Origin: Pseudomonas guineae
Lineage (GTDB): Bacteria; Pseudomonadota; Gammaproteobacteria; Pseudomonadales; Pseudomonadaceae
Direction: 5' to 3'
Length of the DNA stretch: 64,000 nucleotides
Assembly (NCBI RefSeq): GCF_900113745.1
Contig: NZ_FOQL01000005.1
Coordinates: forward strand, 163,700-227,699
Shown: positions 7,776 through 17,289 of the stretch, one piece after another
Position numbering within the stretch: the stretch's first letter is position 1
How the letters are laid out: the number at the start of each line of letters is the position of its first letter
The notes under the pieces: model-generated
What the model was told of the DNA's origin: nothing
Databases searched by the model: none
Seen by the model: only the letters and a program-made list of their open reading frames with translations
Program-made: the position numbers and the translations under genes

Positions 7776-9146
7776 CTATCCCGCGCTCGGTCGGCGTAAC
7801 AGGCTGAGCGCCATGAGCGCCAGTAAGCCGACCCCGAGTAGCAGCACCGACCACAACCCCCAGCGTTTCCAGTTGCTATCGGTAACCACCGCTTGCCCTT
7901 GCTGCGCAAGATTATCGGCCAGCGCCTGGGCTTTCGCCGTACCTAGCTGTTGCAAGCGCTGTGGCTGATAGCCCGGTATCAACGTGGTCAACGGCAAAGC
8001 GGCCGACTCGGCTCCCGCTCGCCCCAGCGCCAGCTGGTAAGGCGGTCTGCCGCGCTGGAGGAACACCAACTGCGTGGCACGCAGCGCCACCTTGATCTGC
8101 GGCGACGCGCTGCCAAGACCACCACCGCGCTCATCTACCTGCAGGCGCAGCTGTTGCACGCTCCAGCCTGGCAGCGGCAACTCATCCTGACGAATCTCTG
8201 CACCGCTTTCCGACAGTCGATAGAGCAAACCTTGGGCCAAGGGCTGCCAACTGCCCTGGCCTTCATTGCGCCCGCTGACACGGACAGGCGCAAGCGTATT
8301 AGCCTGATTCAGCTCGACAGACAGACGCGCCAGCGGTAAAGCCAATGGCAGCTGCCATTGATAGCGGCCGTCCGCGCTGCGTGTTACCGACAATGGCTGT
8401 GACCACACCAGCGGTGCCGGCACGCGGTCATTATGCTGGCTACGCAAACTCGCTGCTGTCAGTTGTGGGGCTTGCTGCGGGCTCTGCCAGAGCAGGCGCA
8501 GGTAGCGCGCCTTGCGCCCCGGCAACTCGACCTGACGCTGCTCGACACGCTCGCCATCGAACGCTAAGCGCGCCAGCTGTCCACTGCCCCAGGGCTGCCA
8601 GATTTGCAGGTCATCACTGGCCTCGATACTGAAGCGTTGAAAACCGTCATGACTACCCGCCCAGTCCAGCTGCAGGCGCACCAGCGGTTCTTTGAGCGCG
8701 CTGGCATCCAGCACCCAGCCGCGCCGCTGTAAGGGCTTGGCCGCATCGCCTGACTCATCGAGTAGCTCAATCAACGTACCGCCGCTGCTACGCTGCACCC
8801 TTAGAGTGGGCGTGCCCGCACTGTCGCCCTGCCCGGCATACAGCGGGAACCACTTCACCGCCTGTTCTTGCTGACTGCCGCGCGACTCGTCCTGCCCTGC
8901 CACGAGTGAATACGCTAGCGCTTGTCCTTCGGCATTGAACACGCGCAGGTCGCGCAAGTCGCCATAACGTGCGGCAAAGTGCAGCGCCATCGGCACATCG
9001 AGGCGATACCAAGGGCCTTCACCAGTGAGCGTCAGCGGCAGTTGCACGCTGTAGTCTGCTAAACGCTCCTGGGCCATACCCGACGAACTGAACAGCACTC
9101 CAGTCAACGCCGTGCACAGCGCAGCGTGGGTTAAACGACTCATCAT
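7776..9146 (-). CDS. DUF3999 family envelope protein
   Basis: This 456-residue protein has a signal peptide (cleavage likely after GMAQ), a large periplasmic beta-rich part with discoidin-like WxPW repeats, and one C-terminal membrane helix (LWSVLLLGVGLLALMALSLL) followed by RR. This fits DUF3999, whose function is unknown. The ATG overlaps the DUF2339 stop (ATGA), so the two are translationally coupled; this pairing is common in pseudomonads. A second ATG follows the first directly. A partnership at the inner membrane between the two proteins is my inference. Confidence 0.85.
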   Translation of the reverse strand: MMSRLTHAALCTALTGVLFSSSGMAQERLADYSVQLPLTLTGEGPWYRLDVPMALHFAARYGDLRDLRVFNAEGQALAYSLVAGQDESRGSQQEQAVKWFPLYAGQGDSAGTPTLRVQRSSGGTLIELLDESGDAAKPLQRRGWVLDASALKEPLVRLQLDWAGSHDGFQRFSIEASDDLQIWQPWGSGQLARLAFDGERVEQRQVELPGRKARYLRLLWQSPQQAPQLTAASLRSQHNDRVPAPLVWSQPLSVTRSADGRYQWQLPLALPLARLSVELNQANTLAPVRVSGRNEGQGSWQPLAQGLLYRLSESGAEIRQDELPLPGWSVQQLRLQVDERGGGLGSASPQIKVALRATQLVFLQRGRPPYQLALGRAGAESAALPLTTLIPGYQPQRLQQLGTAKAQALADNLAQQGQAVVTDSNWKRWGLWSVLLLGVGLLALMALSLLRRPSAG

Positions 9147-12100
9147 GCTCGCTCCTGCGGTTGATCCGTATCCGCTGGGCGGGCGGGCAAGGGGGCGAAA
9201 TAGCCCACCACCAACAGCAATACACCCACACCAATAAACGACACGATGCGCTCTAGGCCACCGCGATTACCCAGCTCTACGAAGAACAGCTTGGCCACCA
9301 CCAGTGCAATCAACACAGCACCGATCAGCCACAGTTCGCGTCGGCCACGGCGGTTGCCGAGCACCATCAACGGCAGGGCAATCAGCGTCCAGATAATCGA
9401 CAACCCCGCCTGCACCAGCATTGAATCAAGCAAGGCATCCAACTGATAAGGCACCCCGCCCCAATGATGAGCGGTGCGCATGACCATGGCCGTGAACAAA
9501 GCGAAGAGTGAAGCACCCGCCAGCGCTTGCGTCAGCCACTGGCTACGCACCGCGCTCACCCCCAGCTCAACCAGCCCCGTGCGCGCCCATGCGAACACCG
9601 CGCCAAGGGCAAACAGCAAACCCAACTCCAGTGGATTGAGTAGCGGTAAATAGGCCAGGGGGTCGGCACCGCCGGCACTGGCGACGTTAGCCAGCCAAAA
9701 CCAGCCCAGCATCAACACTGCCAGCGGGGCCGCCGCCAACACGCGGTATTCGCGCGGGCACACGGCTAACGGCCACGCCCAGCGCCGCTGCAGAAACATC
9801 GGCCACTGAGCCATCAGCCACAAGTAGGCACTCGGCAGCAGCGCCCAACCCAACCAGCGCCAGGCGTTGTATTGCTCGGAGAGGGCCAAGAACAGGTAGC
9901 GCAGTTCCAGCGCCAGCACGCCCAGTAGCAACCAACAGCCGAGTACATGCGCCACGCTCAACGCCCCCGCCGGCAGCTGAACTGCCAAGCGTCGCAGCGA
10001 CCAGAAGTGCACGACAAACAGCAGCGCCCAAGCCAACCAACCAAACTGCGCTGACGGCTGATAGTCCAGGTGCCAGGCATGCAGCAGCACCACGCCAGCT
10101 AACGGGGTCAGTAGGCAGCACAGCAACGCTAGTTCAGCCCACCGCGTGCGCGGGGCAAGGAATGCGGCCAGCGCCATGCTCGCTGCCAACACTGCGAGCA
10201 ACGCACTGGCTTGCCATTGCGAAGCGACAAAACGCAGCACTTCGCTGCTCAGCGCCACCGCCCACCACGCCGCGCCCCACACCAGCAGCAGTTGCGCCAA
10301 ACCCAACAAGCTGAAATTACCGAGAGCATTGACGGCTTCGCGGCGCGCCAGTTGTTGCAAGCGCCAGGCGCCAATTAATGCCGCCACCCCGAGCACCAGC
10401 GGCGTCCAGAAATCCACATGGGCTAAAGGCCGAATGCCCTCTACTGACAGCTGGCCGAACAGCAGCGGACTCACGGCCAAGAACACCAACCCAGCCAATA
10501 CCTGCAACAACAGGCCGAAGATAAAGCTGGCGCGCTGCTGCAGGTGCAAGCTCAGCCAGATAATCAGCAGTCCGCTGCCGCCCCATACCGCACTGGCCGT
10601 GGCCCAGGGCAACACGAACAGCACCGCCAGATTGAGAAACACCAAGCCGACCAGCAGCACCACTGACAAACCGCGCAGCAGGCGACGATCCTGACCAACC
10701 TGCGGATCACGGGAAGCCAGGAGCATGCCGGCAATCAGCCCGAAGCCAATCAACGATGAGGTCAACAAGCACTGCCAACCAGCGGAAAAGCCGCCCGCGC
10801 CAGCGGCTGCATTGCCAGCCATATCCAGCATAAACATCAGGCCACCGAGCAACTGCACGGCAAAGGCGCTAAACAGGAAACTGCGTGCCTGTAGGCGCAG
10901 ACCCAACCACAGGGTTACTAAGCCAGCAATGGCCCAGCTGATCGCCGTGCCTTGGGCGGCAAACAGCAATGGTGCAATCAGATAAATGAAGGCCAGACCC
11001 GCGCAGGCCAGCAGCGGCAACCCACGCACCTCCCAACTGCTGGCGTCGCTGATGTTCTGGCGCAATTGCCAATAGCTAAACAGTAAGGCCACGCCAAGCA
11101 TCAACGCACCCAATGGCGCGCCGTCTAGCAGGCTTTGTTGACCCGCTTGCAGGCCAATGGCGAACGCCAGCGCCGCGCCGAACTGCAGCAGCAAAGCAAA
11201 CGCCCGCGCCAAGCCGCGCTGCTGACGCAGGCCCAGCCAATAGATGCCCGCCCCTTCCACCGCCCAGGCTGCTGAGGTCAAGCGCGCATCCAAACCGAGC
11301 GGAATCGCCAAGCTGCCGAACACCACGCCCAGCGCCAGGCAGGTTTCCACCAGCAGCGCGGCACGATCACCCGTACGGCCAACCAGCAGCCGCGCCAGCA
11401 GCAGGTAGAACAACCCCAGCGCCAATGCGCTGAACGCGGCGGCAAACTCGATGTGCTGCACCAACGCGAATTGCAGGCCGAAGCCCACCAGCGGCGGACC
11501 AAACAGCACGGTAGCGTCGATGTAATCACCTTTGTGCGCCGCCCAGCGTAGCAACTCATCCCGCCCCTCTGGCGCATCCGCCGCCTCGCGTAGCTTACGC
11601 CGAGCGAACAGCAGCCCGATGGCCACATACATCAGGAAGAACAGCAGCAAGAACGGTTCAGTACTCCACAACAAATCTGGCGTGTAGGCGCGGACGCCCC
11701 AAGCGAAGCCAATGCCGAAGGTACCGACAAAGCCAATAAAATTGAGCAGACGCCAGGCCTTGAACCACGCGATGGTAAAGATGCCGATATTCAACAAGGC
11801 GAAATAGCTGAACAGCATCACATGGTTGCCACTGCCGGTAGACGTCAAAATCGGCGCAGCGAAACCGCCCAAGGCAGCGGCAGCGGCCAACCCCAGAGCA
11901 TCTTGCTTGACCGCCAGAATCGCCGAAAAAAGCGTCACCAGCACCAGTAAACCCAGCGCCATAGTCGGGTCGAGTAACGGGTGCAGGCGCATGGCGGCGA
12001 ACACCGTCAGGTACAGCACGGCAATCCCGGTGCCCTGCAGCATCAGTGCGTAGCTGGGGTTACGCAGGCGCAGCCACCAGCCGAGCCCCAGTAACGCCAG

Positions 12101-12733
12101 CGCACTGGCAGCCACGCCGGCATAACGTAACTCCACCGGCACCACGACACCTTCGGTGGCGTAACGCAGCAGGAAAGCCAAACCGAGAAACAGCAACACC
12201 ACGCCGATGCGCAGTACTGTGTTGCCTCCCAGTAACCAATTTTTTGCCGCCGCAACCCCTCGTTTAATCAGGCTGGGTTGGCGCGGCGCGGCAGGCTTCC
12301 AAGGTGAGGCCGGCGGTTTCTCGGTTGTTTCAGCGAGCGGCTCTGAGGCTGCCGGCATTGCCACAACGGGCTCAAGCTGTGGATCGGGCAGCACGAAGTC
12401 CAACGTCCAATCCAGCTCAACATGAGCCATCGGCGCACTGGCAGTGGGCTCGGGCTCGGCAGGACTGACCGACGGCGGCGCAGCGGGAGGCTCGGAGGGC
12501 GCGGGCTGCTCCAGTTTCAGCAAGCGTTCATATACAGCTGCACGGTTCTGTTCAAACTGCAGGGCAAAGGCTTTGAGCTGAGCCTTTAGCGCGGTGTTCT
12601 CAAGCGCAGCACCGCGCAGCTGAAGCGCCTGCCCGAGCCCCAGCCCAAGCAATGCGCCAAGCAGCGCAGCCGTCAGTGTTTCATCCGCCAACGCGCCGAG
12701 CACCAGGCCAACCAGCATGAAAATCCATTGCAT
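9143..12733 (-). CDS. DUF2339 family giant membrane protein
   Basis: From ATG 12733 the protein has 1196 residues. It starts with a helix (WIFMLVGLVLGALADE), followed by a short coiled coil, a Pro/Ala/Glu-rich cytoplasmic linker (about residues 75-150) and then some two dozen or more hydrophobic helices to the C-terminus. This is the layout of DUF2339. The start was chosen because AGGGA lies about eight bases upstream and because family members start with MQWIF; the frame is open to 12847, but the added residues are not membrane-like. The function is unknown. It is the first gene of the pair with the DUF3999 protein. Confidence 0.87.
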   Translation of the reverse strand: MQWIFMLVGLVLGALADETLTAALLGALLGLGLGQALQLRGAALENTALKAQLKAFALQFEQNRAAVYERLLKLEQPAPSEPPAAPPSVSPAEPEPTASAPMAHVELDWTLDFVLPDPQLEPVVAMPAASEPLAETTEKPPASPWKPAAPRQPSLIKRGVAAAKNWLLGGNTVLRIGVVLLFLGLAFLLRYATEGVVVPVELRYAGVAASALALLGLGWWLRLRNPSYALMLQGTGIAVLYLTVFAAMRLHPLLDPTMALGLLVLVTLFSAILAVKQDALGLAAAAALGGFAAPILTSTGSGNHVMLFSYFALLNIGIFTIAWFKAWRLLNFIGFVGTFGIGFAWGVRAYTPDLLWSTEPFLLLFFLMYVAIGLLFARRKLREAADAPEGRDELLRWAAHKGDYIDATVLFGPPLVGFGLQFALVQHIEFAAAFSALALGLFYLLLARLLVGRTGDRAALLVETCLALGVVFGSLAIPLGLDARLTSAAWAVEGAGIYWLGLRQQRGLARAFALLLQFGAALAFAIGLQAGQQSLLDGAPLGALMLGVALLFSYWQLRQNISDASSWEVRGLPLLACAGLAFIYLIAPLLFAAQGTAISWAIAGLVTLWLGLRLQARSFLFSAFAVQLLGGLMFMLDMAGNAAAGAGGFSAGWQCLLTSSLIGFGLIAGMLLASRDPQVGQDRRLLRGLSVVLLVGLVFLNLAVLFVLPWATASAVWGGSGLLIIWLSLHLQQRASFIFGLLLQVLAGLVFLAVSPLLFGQLSVEGIRPLAHVDFWTPLVLGVAALIGAWRLQQLARREAVNALGNFSLLGLAQLLLVWGAAWWAVALSSEVLRFVASQWQASALLAVLAASMALAAFLAPRTRWAELALLCCLLTPLAGVVLLHAWHLDYQPSAQFGWLAWALLFVVHFWSLRRLAVQLPAGALSVAHVLGCWLLLGVLALELRYLFLALSEQYNAWRWLGWALLPSAYLWLMAQWPMFLQRRWAWPLAVCPREYRVLAAAPLAVLMLGWFWLANVASAGGADPLAYLPLLNPLELGLLFALGAVFAWARTGLVELGVSAVRSQWLTQALAGASLFALFTAMVMRTAHHWGGVPYQLDALLDSMLVQAGLSIIWTLIALPLMVLGNRRGRRELWLIGAVLIALVVAKLFFVELGNRGGLERIVSFIGVGVLLLVVGYFAPLPARPADTDQPQERA

Positions 12734-12973
12734 GCAGTGCATCCCTAAACAGATATAACCCGAACGGCGCACAGCCAAATATCGGCCAGAAAGTCGCAGC
12801 AGTATACGAGGCTGCTCGTACCATACCCAAAGAGACGAATGCCGCACGCATCACAGCACAGACAACAATCGCCAGTGCGCCGGACAAAATGTAACCAGCT
12901 GGCAGATTGTCATTCAAAAAAACTTCAGGCCCGCTATCATCGCCCGCCGCCCAAACGACGCACGCCCAGCCCG

Positions 12974-13369
12974 ATGAAAAACAACCTGATTGCCGCCGCC
13001 GAACTCGACCGCCTGGATACCTGGGCCAAATACACCGCCGATATGTGCCACAGCTGCATGTCCAGCTGCTGCACCCTGCCGGTCGAAGTGCGCCTGGGCG
13101 ACCTGATCCGTATTGGCGTGGTCGACGAGTTCGAGCGCAGCGAGCCACCGAAGAACATCGCTAAACGCTTACAGAAAGAAGGTCTTGTCGAGCGTTTCCA
13201 CCAAAAGTCGGGGACGTTCACCATAACCCGCATGAGCAACAACGACTGCTACTACCTGGACCGCAAGACCCGCCTGTGTACCATTTACGAAAAGCGCCCG
13301 GACACCTGCCGCAACCACCCGAAAATCGGCCCGCGCCCAGGCTACTGTGCTTATAAGCCGAAAAGCTAA
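12974..13369 (+). CDS. YkgJ family cysteine-cluster protein
   Basis: This 131-residue protein has the cysteine pattern of the YkgJ (PF03692) family: C25, C28, C32, C33 and later cysteines in NDCYYL, RLCTIY, DTCRNH and GYC. These are expected to bind zinc or an iron-sulfur cluster; the biochemical role is not established. ATG 12974 was chosen because the longer frame from 12839 adds a basic stretch unlike the family. It is divergent from the DUF2339 gene across 240 bp, in which I see no clear operator. Confidence 0.88.
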   Translation: MKNNLIAAAELDRLDTWAKYTADMCHSCMSSCCTLPVEVRLGDLIRIGVVDEFERSEPPKNIAKRLQKEGLVERFHQKSGTFTITRMSNNDCYYLDRKTRLCTIYEKRPDTCRNHPKIGPRPGYCAYKPKS

Positions 13370-13426
13370 GAGCATCGGGTGGTTGAACCACGCATAACGC
13401 TGAAGCCGCCTGCCGTGGAGACCGCC

Positions 13427-14248
13427 ATGGACAATCACGACGTCGCTGATGACGCCCAGCAAACCGAACGCACCCGCGCAACGGTGATGCGTTATCACTA
13501 CAGCTGGAAAGACCGTGATCTCGACGCGGTGATGGCGTTGTATCACCCGGATATCCAGTACAACGACTTCTTCCAGCAGCGCTGCATGGGCTTCACCGAG
13601 CTGCGCGAATACGTACGCAACAACTTGCCGCGCCAGCCCGGCGAGGCGCTGGAGCACACTGACCGCATCCGCATCGACGGCCATACCGCTTTTATCCAGT
13701 ACCGTACCAGCCTGCATGGCAGCAATGGTTTGCTAGCGTTTCGCACTGGAGAAGCGATCACCGTACGTGACGGCCTTATCTGGCGTATCCATGAATACGC
13801 CACGCTTATGCGCGAAGAGCGCGAGCAGCATGCCGCCGGTGATTCACGCCCGGCGCTCAGCCGTCTCGGCCTTAGCGCCCGCCAACTGGGCTTACTGGCG
13901 CAAGACCTAGAAGAGTACATGCAGCGTGAGCAGGCCTACCTCGATCCGCAACTCGATTTGCAGCAGGTCGCCACAGCCACCGGCTATAGCCGCAATCAAA
14001 TTTCTCACCTACTCAACCAAGTGTTGGGGCAAAGCTTCTATCGCTATATCAATCAGAAGCGCTTGCAGCACCTACTCAATGGCATCAATGCCAAGAACGA
14101 CCTGCAGCGCATCGACGACCTGGCCTTCGCTGCTGGGTTCAACTCGCTATCGGCCTTCTATAACTGCTTTCGGCGCCACACTGGGCTGTCGCCCAAGGCC
14201 TATCTCAAGCAAATTTCCTCGCGGGCACGCACAGAAGACAAGCCCTAA
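13427..14248 (+). CDS. AraC-family regulator with SnoaL-like N-terminal domain
   Basis: From ATG 13427 (GGAG six bases upstream) the protein has 273 residues. The first ~130 residues form a SnoaL/NTF2-like fold (WKDRDLDAVMALYHPDIQY, FRTGEAITVRDGLIWRIHEY), which could bind a small ligand. The last ~100 residues form an AraC-type double helix-turn-helix (LQQVATATGYSRNQISHLLN and LAFAAGFNSLSAFYNCFRRH). It lies 48 bp upstream of the FAD oxidoreductase gene on the same strand and probably controls that cluster; this is inferred from position. The SnoaL-AraC combination is less common than the usual cupin-AraC arrangement. Confidence 0.88.
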   Translation: MDNHDVADDAQQTERTRATVMRYHYSWKDRDLDAVMALYHPDIQYNDFFQQRCMGFTELREYVRNNLPRQPGEALEHTDRIRIDGHTAFIQYRTSLHGSNGLLAFRTGEAITVRDGLIWRIHEYATLMREEREQHAAGDSRPALSRLGLSARQLGLLAQDLEEYMQREQAYLDPQLDLQQVATATGYSRNQISHLLNQVLGQSFYRYINQKRLQHLLNGINAKNDLQRIDDLAFAAGFNSLSAFYNCFRRHTGLSPKAYLKQISSRARTEDKP

Positions 14249-14296
14249 GCGCTTCACTAGTCTCCGCGCAGAGTAACTACCTGCCGGAGATCGACA

Positions 14297-15703
14297 ATGA
14301 GCCCATGGCGCTCCCTAAGCCTGTGGATGGATCAGCTGGACGAGCCGCTGAGCCCAAGACCTGCGCTGAACGACCACCTGCACACTGATGTGGCAATCAT
14401 CGGCGCCGGCTATACAGGCCTGTGGACCGCCTACTACCTAAAACGCCAGGCCCCGCATCTGCGCATTGTCATCCTCGAAGGTGAGACTGCCGGCTTCGGC
14501 GCCTCCGGGCGCAATGGCGGCTGGTTGATGGGCAACCTGCTAGGCCAGGACCGATTGCTCGCCGAACAACCCAGCGCAGCGCGGCAGCAGGCTTACGCAC
14601 TGCTACACGGCATTCCCGATGAAGTCGCCAGCGTACTTGAGCGCGAACAAATCGCCTGCGATTACCGCAAAGGCGGCGCACTCTACTGCGCCGCGCGTTA
14701 CCCCGAGCAACTCAGCAGCCTGCACAGCCATTTAGCCGAGTTGCGCGCCTTAGGCCTGGATGAAACCGATTATCGATGGCTGAGTCCGTTTGATCTCAGC
14801 CAACAGTTACGGCTGGCCAACCCCTACGGCGCGATTTACACGCCGCATTGCGCCACCATCCAACCTGCCAAGTTGGTGCGTGGGCTGGCTCGCTGCGTAG
14901 AAGCGATGGGCGTCGAACTCTATGAGCAGAGCCGGGTTATCGACTGGCAAACCGGTCAGGTACGCACACAAAACGGCAGCGTACGCGCCGACTGGGTAGT
15001 CCCCGCCGTGGAAGGCTATGCCGCCAGCTTGCCGCCCTTAGACAAACATCAATTGCCCGTGCAGAGCCTGTTAGTCGCCACCGAACCGTTACCGGCGGAC
15101 GTGTGGGCAGGCATCGGCCTTGAGCGCGGCCAGGCCTTTAGTGAAAACAGCCGGCAAGTCACTTACGGCCAGCGCACTGTCGACGACCGCTTAGTCTTCG
15201 GTGCTCGCGGCGGCTATCGCTTCGGCGGACGCTTACGCACTGACTTCAACCTCAGCGAAGACGAACGCGACCTGCGCCGCTACCTGTTCAGTGAACTGTT
15301 CCCACAGCTCAAGGATGTGCGCATCAGCCATGCCTGGGGCGGAAACCTGGGCATGGCGCGCCGCTTTCGCCCACACATGCTGGTGGATCGACGTAACGGC
15401 ATCGCCCTGTCCGGCGGTTACGGTGGCGAAGGTGTAGGCGCGAGCAATCTCGGCGGACGCACCTTGGCCGACCTGATACTCGGCAAGCAGAGTGAGCTGA
15501 CCACGCAACCTTGGGTACTCGGTGACCAGCCACTCAATCGTCTTGCGCGCTGGGAGCCAGAGCCACTGCGCTGGCTCGGCTACAACGCAATCATCCAGAG
15601 CTTCGTCTTTGAGGATCGGGTGCTGGCTAACCCCCATAGCCCGCCCTGGAGACGTCAGCTGGCCGGCACCATGGCCGCCACCATGGAAAAATTCATGCGC
15701 TAA
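14297..15703 (+). CDS. FAD-dependent oxidoreductase (PuuB/DAO family)
   Basis: This 468-residue flavoprotein of the D-amino-acid-oxidase family has the FAD-binding Rossmann motif in DVAIIGAGYTGLWTAYYL (residues ~31-48) and an FGASGRNGGW segment shortly after. A C-terminal GGYGGEGVGASNLGGRTLAD closes the FAD site. The whole resembles gamma-glutamylputrescine oxidase (PuuB) and related amine oxidases. With a PotF-like binding protein and a cupin downstream, oxidation of a polyamine or a derivative is the most likely role, but the substrate is inferred. The ribosome site CCGGAG precedes ATG 14297. Confidence 0.85.
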   Translation: MSPWRSLSLWMDQLDEPLSPRPALNDHLHTDVAIIGAGYTGLWTAYYLKRQAPHLRIVILEGETAGFGASGRNGGWLMGNLLGQDRLLAEQPSAARQQAYALLHGIPDEVASVLEREQIACDYRKGGALYCAARYPEQLSSLHSHLAELRALGLDETDYRWLSPFDLSQQLRLANPYGAIYTPHCATIQPAKLVRGLARCVEAMGVELYEQSRVIDWQTGQVRTQNGSVRADWVVPAVEGYAASLPPLDKHQLPVQSLLVATEPLPADVWAGIGLERGQAFSENSRQVTYGQRTVDDRLVFGARGGYRFGGRLRTDFNLSEDERDLRRYLFSELFPQLKDVRISHAWGGNLGMARRFRPHMLVDRRNGIALSGGYGGEGVGASNLGGRTLADLILGKQSELTTQPWVLGDQPLNRLARWEPEPLRWLGYNAIIQSFVFEDRVLANPHSPPWRRQLAGTMAATMEKFMR

Positions 15704-15718
15704 CCCCCGGAGAGTTTT

Positions 15719-16060
15719 ATGACCATCGAACATTTCAAAAACACTGCACAACTGCCTCTGACGGATATCAATCCGGTAGCCGTCCCGCTCAGCGAGCCCA
15801 TCGCCATTACCCGTAGTCACGGCATCGAAAACGCTGACGGCGTGGCCGCTGGCATTTGGGAATGCACACCAGGCCGCTGGCGGCGGCAGATCGCCCAGCA
15901 GGAGTTCTGCCACATTATCGCTGGGCGCTGCACCTTCACCCCAGACAACGGCGAACCCATGCAAATCCGGGCGGGCGATGCCCTGTTGCTGCCAGCCAAT
16001 ACCTTCGGCGTATGGGACATCGAAGAAACCGTGCGCAAAAGCTTCGTACTACTGAAATAA
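15719..16060 (+). CDS. Small cupin-domain protein (cupin_3 type)
   Basis: This 113-residue single-domain cupin resembles the cupin_3/DUF861 family (EutQ-like fold): WECTPGRWRR, then FCHIIAGRCTFTPDNG and GDALLLPANTFGVWDIEE. Few histidines are present, so metal binding is uncertain. It starts 15 bases after the oxidoreductase gene with a GGAG site (CCCGGAGAG), so it is part of the same transcript. Similar cupins often travel with amine or gamma-glutamyl-amine oxidases in pseudomonads; the exact job is unknown. Confidence 0.82.
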   Translation: MTIEHFKNTAQLPLTDINPVAVPLSEPIAITRSHGIENADGVAAGIWECTPGRWRRQIAQQEFCHIIAGRCTFTPDNGEPMQIRAGDALLLPANTFGVWDIEETVRKSFVLLK

Positions 16061-16137
16061 CCCGGCCCAACGCAGACCGAAGCGTTCACGTGTAATTGCC
16101 ACTTCGACAACACAGACAAAAACGATGAGGTACTCCC

Positions 16138-17214
16138 ATGCTGAAGAAACTACTGCCCTTGCTGCTGTTAAGCAGCGTCAGCCAAGCCGCAGAAACTGTG
16201 CGCATCTACAACTGGACTGACTACATCGCCCCAGACACCATCAAGCAATTCGAGCAAAGCACTGGCATGCTCGGCCAGTACGACGTCTACGACAGCAACG
16301 AAACCCTAGATGCCAAGCTAATGGCCGGACGCTCCGGTTATGACGTGGTGTTCCCGTCCAACCATTTCATGGCTCGACAGATCCAGGCCGGAGCACTGAA
16401 GAAGCTCGACAAGAGCCGTTTACCGGGCTGGAACAACCTCAACCCAGTCCTGATGAAAACCTTGGAAACCAACGACCCTGGCAACCAGTACGGCTTTCCC
16501 TACCTGTGGGGCAGCACTGGGATCGGCTACAACGTCGACCAAGTGCGCGAAGTCCTCGGCGAGGATGTGCCTCTCGATTCCTGGGACCTGATCTTCAAGC
16601 CCGAACACATGGCCAAGCTCAGCCAGTGCGGCGTGGCGATTCTCGATAATGGCCCAGAAATGCTGCCTATTGCCCTGCATTATCTCGGTTTGCCGCACCA
16701 CAGCAAAAACCTTGAGGACTACAAAAAAGCCGAAGCCTTACTGCTCGAAATGCGTAAAAACGTACGCTACTTCCACTCATCCAAATACGTCGGCGACCTG
16801 GCCAATGGCAATATCTGCGTGGTCGTGGGTTTCTCTGGCGACATCATGCAGGCCGGTAACCGCGCCGCTGAGGCAAACAATGGCATCACCATCAACTACG
16901 TGATTCCCAAGGAAGGCACACCCATCTGGTTCGACATGGTGAGCATGCCGGCCGACAGTAACAATGAAGAGGCGGCTTACTCTTTTATGAACTACCTGCT
17001 GCAGCCAGAGGTCATCACGCCGATCACTAATCATGTGCAGTACGCCAACGGCAACAGTGCCGCCGATAGCCTCGTCGACCCAGAGCTTAGAGCCGATGCA
17101 ACGGTGTACCCGCCACAAGAAGCCATGGATAACCTCTACGCCCTAGAGGCCATGCCACTGAAAGTCGACCGGGTGCGTACGCGCCTATGGAGCAAGATCA
17201 AAAGCGGGATCTGA
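16138..17214 (+). CDS. Polyamine ABC transporter substrate-binding protein (PotF/SpuD-like)
   Basis: This 358-residue periplasmic protein has a signal peptide ending at QAA and the family start ETVRIYNWTDYIAPD, followed by YDVVFPSNHFMARQIQAGAL and YLWGSTGIGYN, as in PotF and SpuD/SpuE. These proteins bind putrescine or spermidine. No permease or ATPase gene is adjacent, so it must work with a transporter encoded elsewhere or act as a sensor partner. It is the last gene of the AraC-oxidoreductase-cupin cluster and is followed by a strong terminator. Confidence 0.9.
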   Translation: MLKKLLPLLLLSSVSQAAETVRIYNWTDYIAPDTIKQFEQSTGMLGQYDVYDSNETLDAKLMAGRSGYDVVFPSNHFMARQIQAGALKKLDKSRLPGWNNLNPVLMKTLETNDPGNQYGFPYLWGSTGIGYNVDQVREVLGEDVPLDSWDLIFKPEHMAKLSQCGVAILDNGPEMLPIALHYLGLPHHSKNLEDYKKAEALLLEMRKNVRYFHSSKYVGDLANGNICVVVGFSGDIMQAGNRAAEANNGITINYVIPKEGTPIWFDMVSMPADSNNEEAAYSFMNYLLQPEVITPITNHVQYANGNSAADSLVDPELRADATVYPPQEAMDNLYALEAMPLKVDRVRTRLWSKIKSGI

Positions 17215-17230
17215 CTCACTACCTGCCAAC

Positions 17231-17269
17231 TAAAAGCCCCCGTCAACCTGGATTGACGGGGGCTTTTAG
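17231..17269. terminator. Bidirectional rho-independent terminator
   Basis: A strong stem (AAAAGCCCCCGTCAA / TTGACGGGGGCTTTT) with a short loop lies between the convergent binding-protein gene and cptA. A-rich and T-rich flanks allow it to work in both directions. Confidence 0.9.
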
Positions 17270-17289
17270 TTGGCGAATATCCAGCTCAG

